Assembly: GCA_002371825.1 (NCBI GenBank)
Contig: DFHF01000021.1
Location: 1-17,853, forward strand
Length of the DNA: 17,853 bases
DNA from: Ruminococcus flavefaciens
Lineage (GTDB): Bacteria > Bacillota > Clostridia > Oscillospirales > Ruminococcaceae
Direction of reading: 5' to 3'
The notes beneath the pieces were generated by a model. The model searched no databases and was not told the DNA's origin. It saw nothing but the letters and a program-made list of their open reading frames with translations. Shown one piece after another: positions 15,469-17,853 of the stretch. Position 1 is the stretch's first letter. Each line of letters opens with the position of its first letter. The position numbers and the translations under genes are program-made.

Positions 15469-17853
15469 ATGGGCAGATACGACTATAAGTCAGTGGAAGC
15501 AAAATGGCAGAAATACTGGGATGAACACGATACCTTCAAGGCTTCGGACGATTACAGCAAGAAGAAGTTCTATGGCCTTGTAGAGTTTCCTTATCCCTCA
15601 GGACACGGTATGCACGTCGGACACATCAAGGCATATTCCGGACTTGAGGTAGTCTCAAGAAAGAGACGTATGGAGGGCTACAATGTTCTCTTCCCCATAG
15701 GCTTTGATGCTTACGGACTTCCTACAGAGAACACAGCTATCAAGGAGAATATCCATCCGAGAATAGTTACTGACAGAAATATCGAGAAGTTCACAAATCA
15801 GCTCAGAACAGTGGGATTTTCATTTGACTGGTCAAGAGTTGTAGACACAACTGAGGAGAGCTACTACAAGTGGACACAGTGGATATTCCTTAAGATGTTT
15901 GAGAAGGGACTTGTATTCCGTGACAAGACCTCTGTAAACTACTGCCCCAGCTGTAAGGTCGTACTGTCAAACGAGGACTCACAGGGCGGCAAGTGTGATG
16001 TATGCCACAGTGATATTATCCAGAAGACAAAAGAGGTATGGTATCTCCGTATCACAGAGTACGCTGACAAGCTTCTTCAGGGACTTGAAGAGGTAGACTA
16101 TCTCCCCAATGTAAAGCTCCAGCAGCAGAACTGGATAGGCAAGTCCACAGGTGCATTTGTTGATTTCAAGATCAAGGAGCAGGATGAGAAGCTCCGCATC
16201 TACACAACACGTCCTGATACACTCTATGGTGTAACATTCATGGTAATCGCACCTGAGCATCCTATCATCCAGAAGTACAGGGATTCTATCGCAAATATCC
16301 AGGCACTTGACGATTATAAGGCAGAGTGTGCCAAGAAGAGCGAGTTTGAGAGAACACAGCTCGTCAAGGACAAGACCGGTGTAAAGATAGAGGGGCTTAC
16401 AGGTATCAATCCTATCACAGGAAAGGAAATACCGATCTACATATCCGACTATGTAATGATGGGATACGGTACAGGCGCTATCATGGCAGTACCTGCACAC
16501 GATACCCGTGACTATGATTTTGCAAAGAAGTTCGGCATAGATATTATAGAGGTCATCAAGGGCGGCGACATCTCCAAGGAAGCCTACACAGGCGAGGGAG
16601 AGCTTGTAAATTCAGGGGAGCTCAATGGACTTTCCAACAAGAAGGACGCTATAAACAAGGCTCTTGAGATACTTGAGAAGCTTGGCTGCGGCGAAAAGGG
16701 TGTACAGTACAAGATGAAGGACTGGGCATTCAACCGTCAGCGCTACTGGGGCGAGCCTATCCCGATAGTACACTGCGATAACTGCGGAATGGTAGCAGTC
16801 CCCTATGAGGAGCTTCCTCTCAGACTGCCTGAGGTAGAGAACTTCGAGCCCGGTACAGACGGCGAGAGCCCTCTTGCAAAGATAGACAGCTTTGTAAAGT
16901 GCAAGTGCCCCAAGTGCGGCAAGGATGCAAGACGTGAGACTGATACAATGCCTCAGTGGGCAGGTTCATCATGGTACTTCCTCCGCTACTGCGACCCGCA
17001 CAATGACAATGAGTTTGCTTCACAGGAGGCACTTAAGTACTGGATGCCAGTTGACTGGTACAACGGCGGTATGGAGCACGTTACAAGACATATGATATAC
17101 AGCCGTTTCTGGCATAAATTCCTCTATGATCTGGGACTTGTCCCTACAGCAGAGCCCTATGCAAAGCGTACAGCTCAGGGACTTATCCTCGGACCTGACG
17201 GAGAGAAGATGTCAAAGTCAAGAGGAAACGTAATTGATCCTAATGATGTAGTTGCAGAGTTTGGTGCAGACGTACTCAGATTGTATGTACTCTTCATGGG
17301 CGATTATGAAAAGGCAGCACCGTGGAGCGAATCCAGCATCAAGGGCTGTAAGAGATTTGCAGACAGAGTATGGGGGCTTCAGGAAATACTCACTGATGGA
17401 GACGACTACAGTGACGCACTCCGCAGCAATTTCCACAAGACCATAAAGAAGGTCAGCGATGATATCGAGGCTATGAAGTTCAACACAGCTATCGCAGCAC
17501 TCATGACCCTTATCAATGATATATACGCAGCAGGCTCTATCAACAAGGCTGAGCTGGGTGCATTCTGTACACTGCTCTATCCGTTTGCACCGCATATCTC
17601 AGAGGAGATGTACAATGCAGCATTCGGCAAGGTGCTCAGCGAGCAGAGTTGGGTAGGCTATGATGAGTCACTCTGCAAGGATGATACTATCGAGATAGTA
17701 GTACAGGTCAACGGAAAGCTGAGAGCAAAGCTGAATATAGCAGTAGATGCCGATAAGGATTCAGTTATAGCAATGGCAATGGAAGATGAAAAGGTAAAGG
17801 AATCTGTAGAGGGCAAGAACATTGTCAAGCAGATATATGTACCAAATAAACTT
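15469..17853 (+). CDS. leuS: Leucyl-tRNA synthetase, 3' end cut by the window edge
   Basis: Charges tRNA-Leu and proofreads non-cognate amino acids. The 795 codons visible cover nearly the whole protein; the last residues QIYVPNKL are normally followed by only about ten more. The class I signatures are HVGH (49-52, in PSGHGMHVGHIKAY) and KMSKS (580-584). The CP1 editing domain is present, with TTRPDTLYGVTF and MAVPAHDTRDYDF. Two cysteine-rich clusters (CPSC with CDVC, and CDNC with CKCPKC) are probable zinc sites. The anticodon-binding domain and the C-terminal VQVNGKLRAKL segment are intact. ATG 15469 lies behind AAAGGA (15451-15456), a spacing of 12 bases. The 20-base gap upstream leaves no room for a T-box leader next to the gene. 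Confidence 0.97.
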   Translation, partial: MGRYDYKSVEAKWQKYWDEHDTFKASDDYSKKKFYGLVEFPYPSGHGMHVGHIKAYSGLEVVSRKRRMEGYNVLFPIGFDAYGLPTENTAIKENIHPRIVTDRNIEKFTNQLRTVGFSFDWSRVVDTTEESYYKWTQWIFLKMFEKGLVFRDKTSVNYCPSCKVVLSNEDSQGGKCDVCHSDIIQKTKEVWYLRITEYADKLLQGLEEVDYLPNVKLQQQNWIGKSTGAFVDFKIKEQDEKLRIYTTRPDTLYGVTFMVIAPEHPIIQKYRDSIANIQALDDYKAECAKKSEFERTQLVKDKTGVKIEGLTGINPITGKEIPIYISDYVMMGYGTGAIMAVPAHDTRDYDFAKKFGIDIIEVIKGGDISKEAYTGEGELVNSGELNGLSNKKDAINKALEILEKLGCGEKGVQYKMKDWAFNRQRYWGEPIPIVHCDNCGMVAVPYEELPLRLPEVENFEPGTDGESPLAKIDSFVKCKCPKCGKDARRETDTMPQWAGSSWYFLRYCDPHNDNEFASQEALKYWMPVDWYNGGMEHVTRHMIYSRFWHKFLYDLGLVPTAEPYAKRTAQGLILGPDGEKMSKSRGNVIDPNDVVAEFGADVLRLYVLFMGDYEKAAPWSESSIKGCKRFADRVWGLQEILTDGDDYSDALRSNFHKTIKKVSDDIEAMKFNTAIAALMTLINDIYAAGSINKAELGAFCTLLYPFAPHISEEMYNAAFGKVLSEQSWVGYDESLCKDDTIEIVVQVNGKLRAKLNIAVDADKDSVIAMAMEDEKVKESVEGKNIVKQIYVPNKL

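Noticed and set aside
15979..16500. A 173-codon Cys-rich - strand frame opposite leuS
   Set aside because: It lies entirely within the conserved CP1 region of leuS and reads as a shadow of its Lys, Asp and Gln codons; no family motif.

Overview
The window is a single, tightly packed block of housekeeping genes, all on the + strand, from a Gram-positive anaerobe of the class Clostridia. Gene order (topA, trmFO, plsX, rnc, radical SAM gene, smc, ftsY, then rdgB, yqeI/yhbY, nadD, an LCP cell-wall ligase, rsfS, leuS), moderate GC, frequent ATA isoleucine codons and strong GGAGG-type ribosome binding sites point to a Ruminococcus-like member of the Oscillospiraceae. The genus is an inference; no rRNA or other marker is present to settle it.

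Layout. Positions 1-1840 hold the 3' part of topA, cut inside its Toprim motif. trmFO (1837-3165), plsX (3149-4150), rnc (4156-4845), an Elp3-like radical SAM gene (4832-5848) and smc (5853-9425) follow with overlaps or gaps of only a few bases. A 70-base gap with two small hairpins separates smc from ftsY (9496-10986). rdgB (10979-11560) and yqeI/yhbY (11562-11864) come next, then a 90-base gap with a possible hairpin. A fused nadD-yqeK gene (11955-13175), an LCP gene (13172-14707), rsfS (14732-15091), a small four-helix membrane protein (15098-15448) and leuS (15469 to the edge, a few codons short of its end) complete the window. No rRNA, tRNA, CRISPR array, insertion sequence or prophage gene was seen, and no gene could be supported on the - strand.

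The genes cover DNA topology and chromosome organisation (topA, smc), tRNA and ribosome function (trmFO, rnc, yqeI, rsfS, leuS, perhaps the radical SAM gene), membrane and envelope work (plsX, ftsY, LCP protein), and nucleotide or cofactor metabolism and clean-up (rdgB, nadD, yqeK). Most junctions look translationally coupled.

Two things stand out. First, FtsY has its acidic domain after the GTPase instead of before it. This C-terminal tail of about 170 residues ends in a basic amphipathic segment (KKKGFFRRLFGRK) that closely resembles the extreme N-terminal membrane-targeting segment of E. coli FtsY, as if the A domain had moved to the other end of the protein. Second, the nadD-yqeK fusion carries, exactly at the domain junction, an AT-rich patch with a promoter-like sequence, a good ribosome binding site and an in-frame TTG codon that would yield a free YqeK of normal size.
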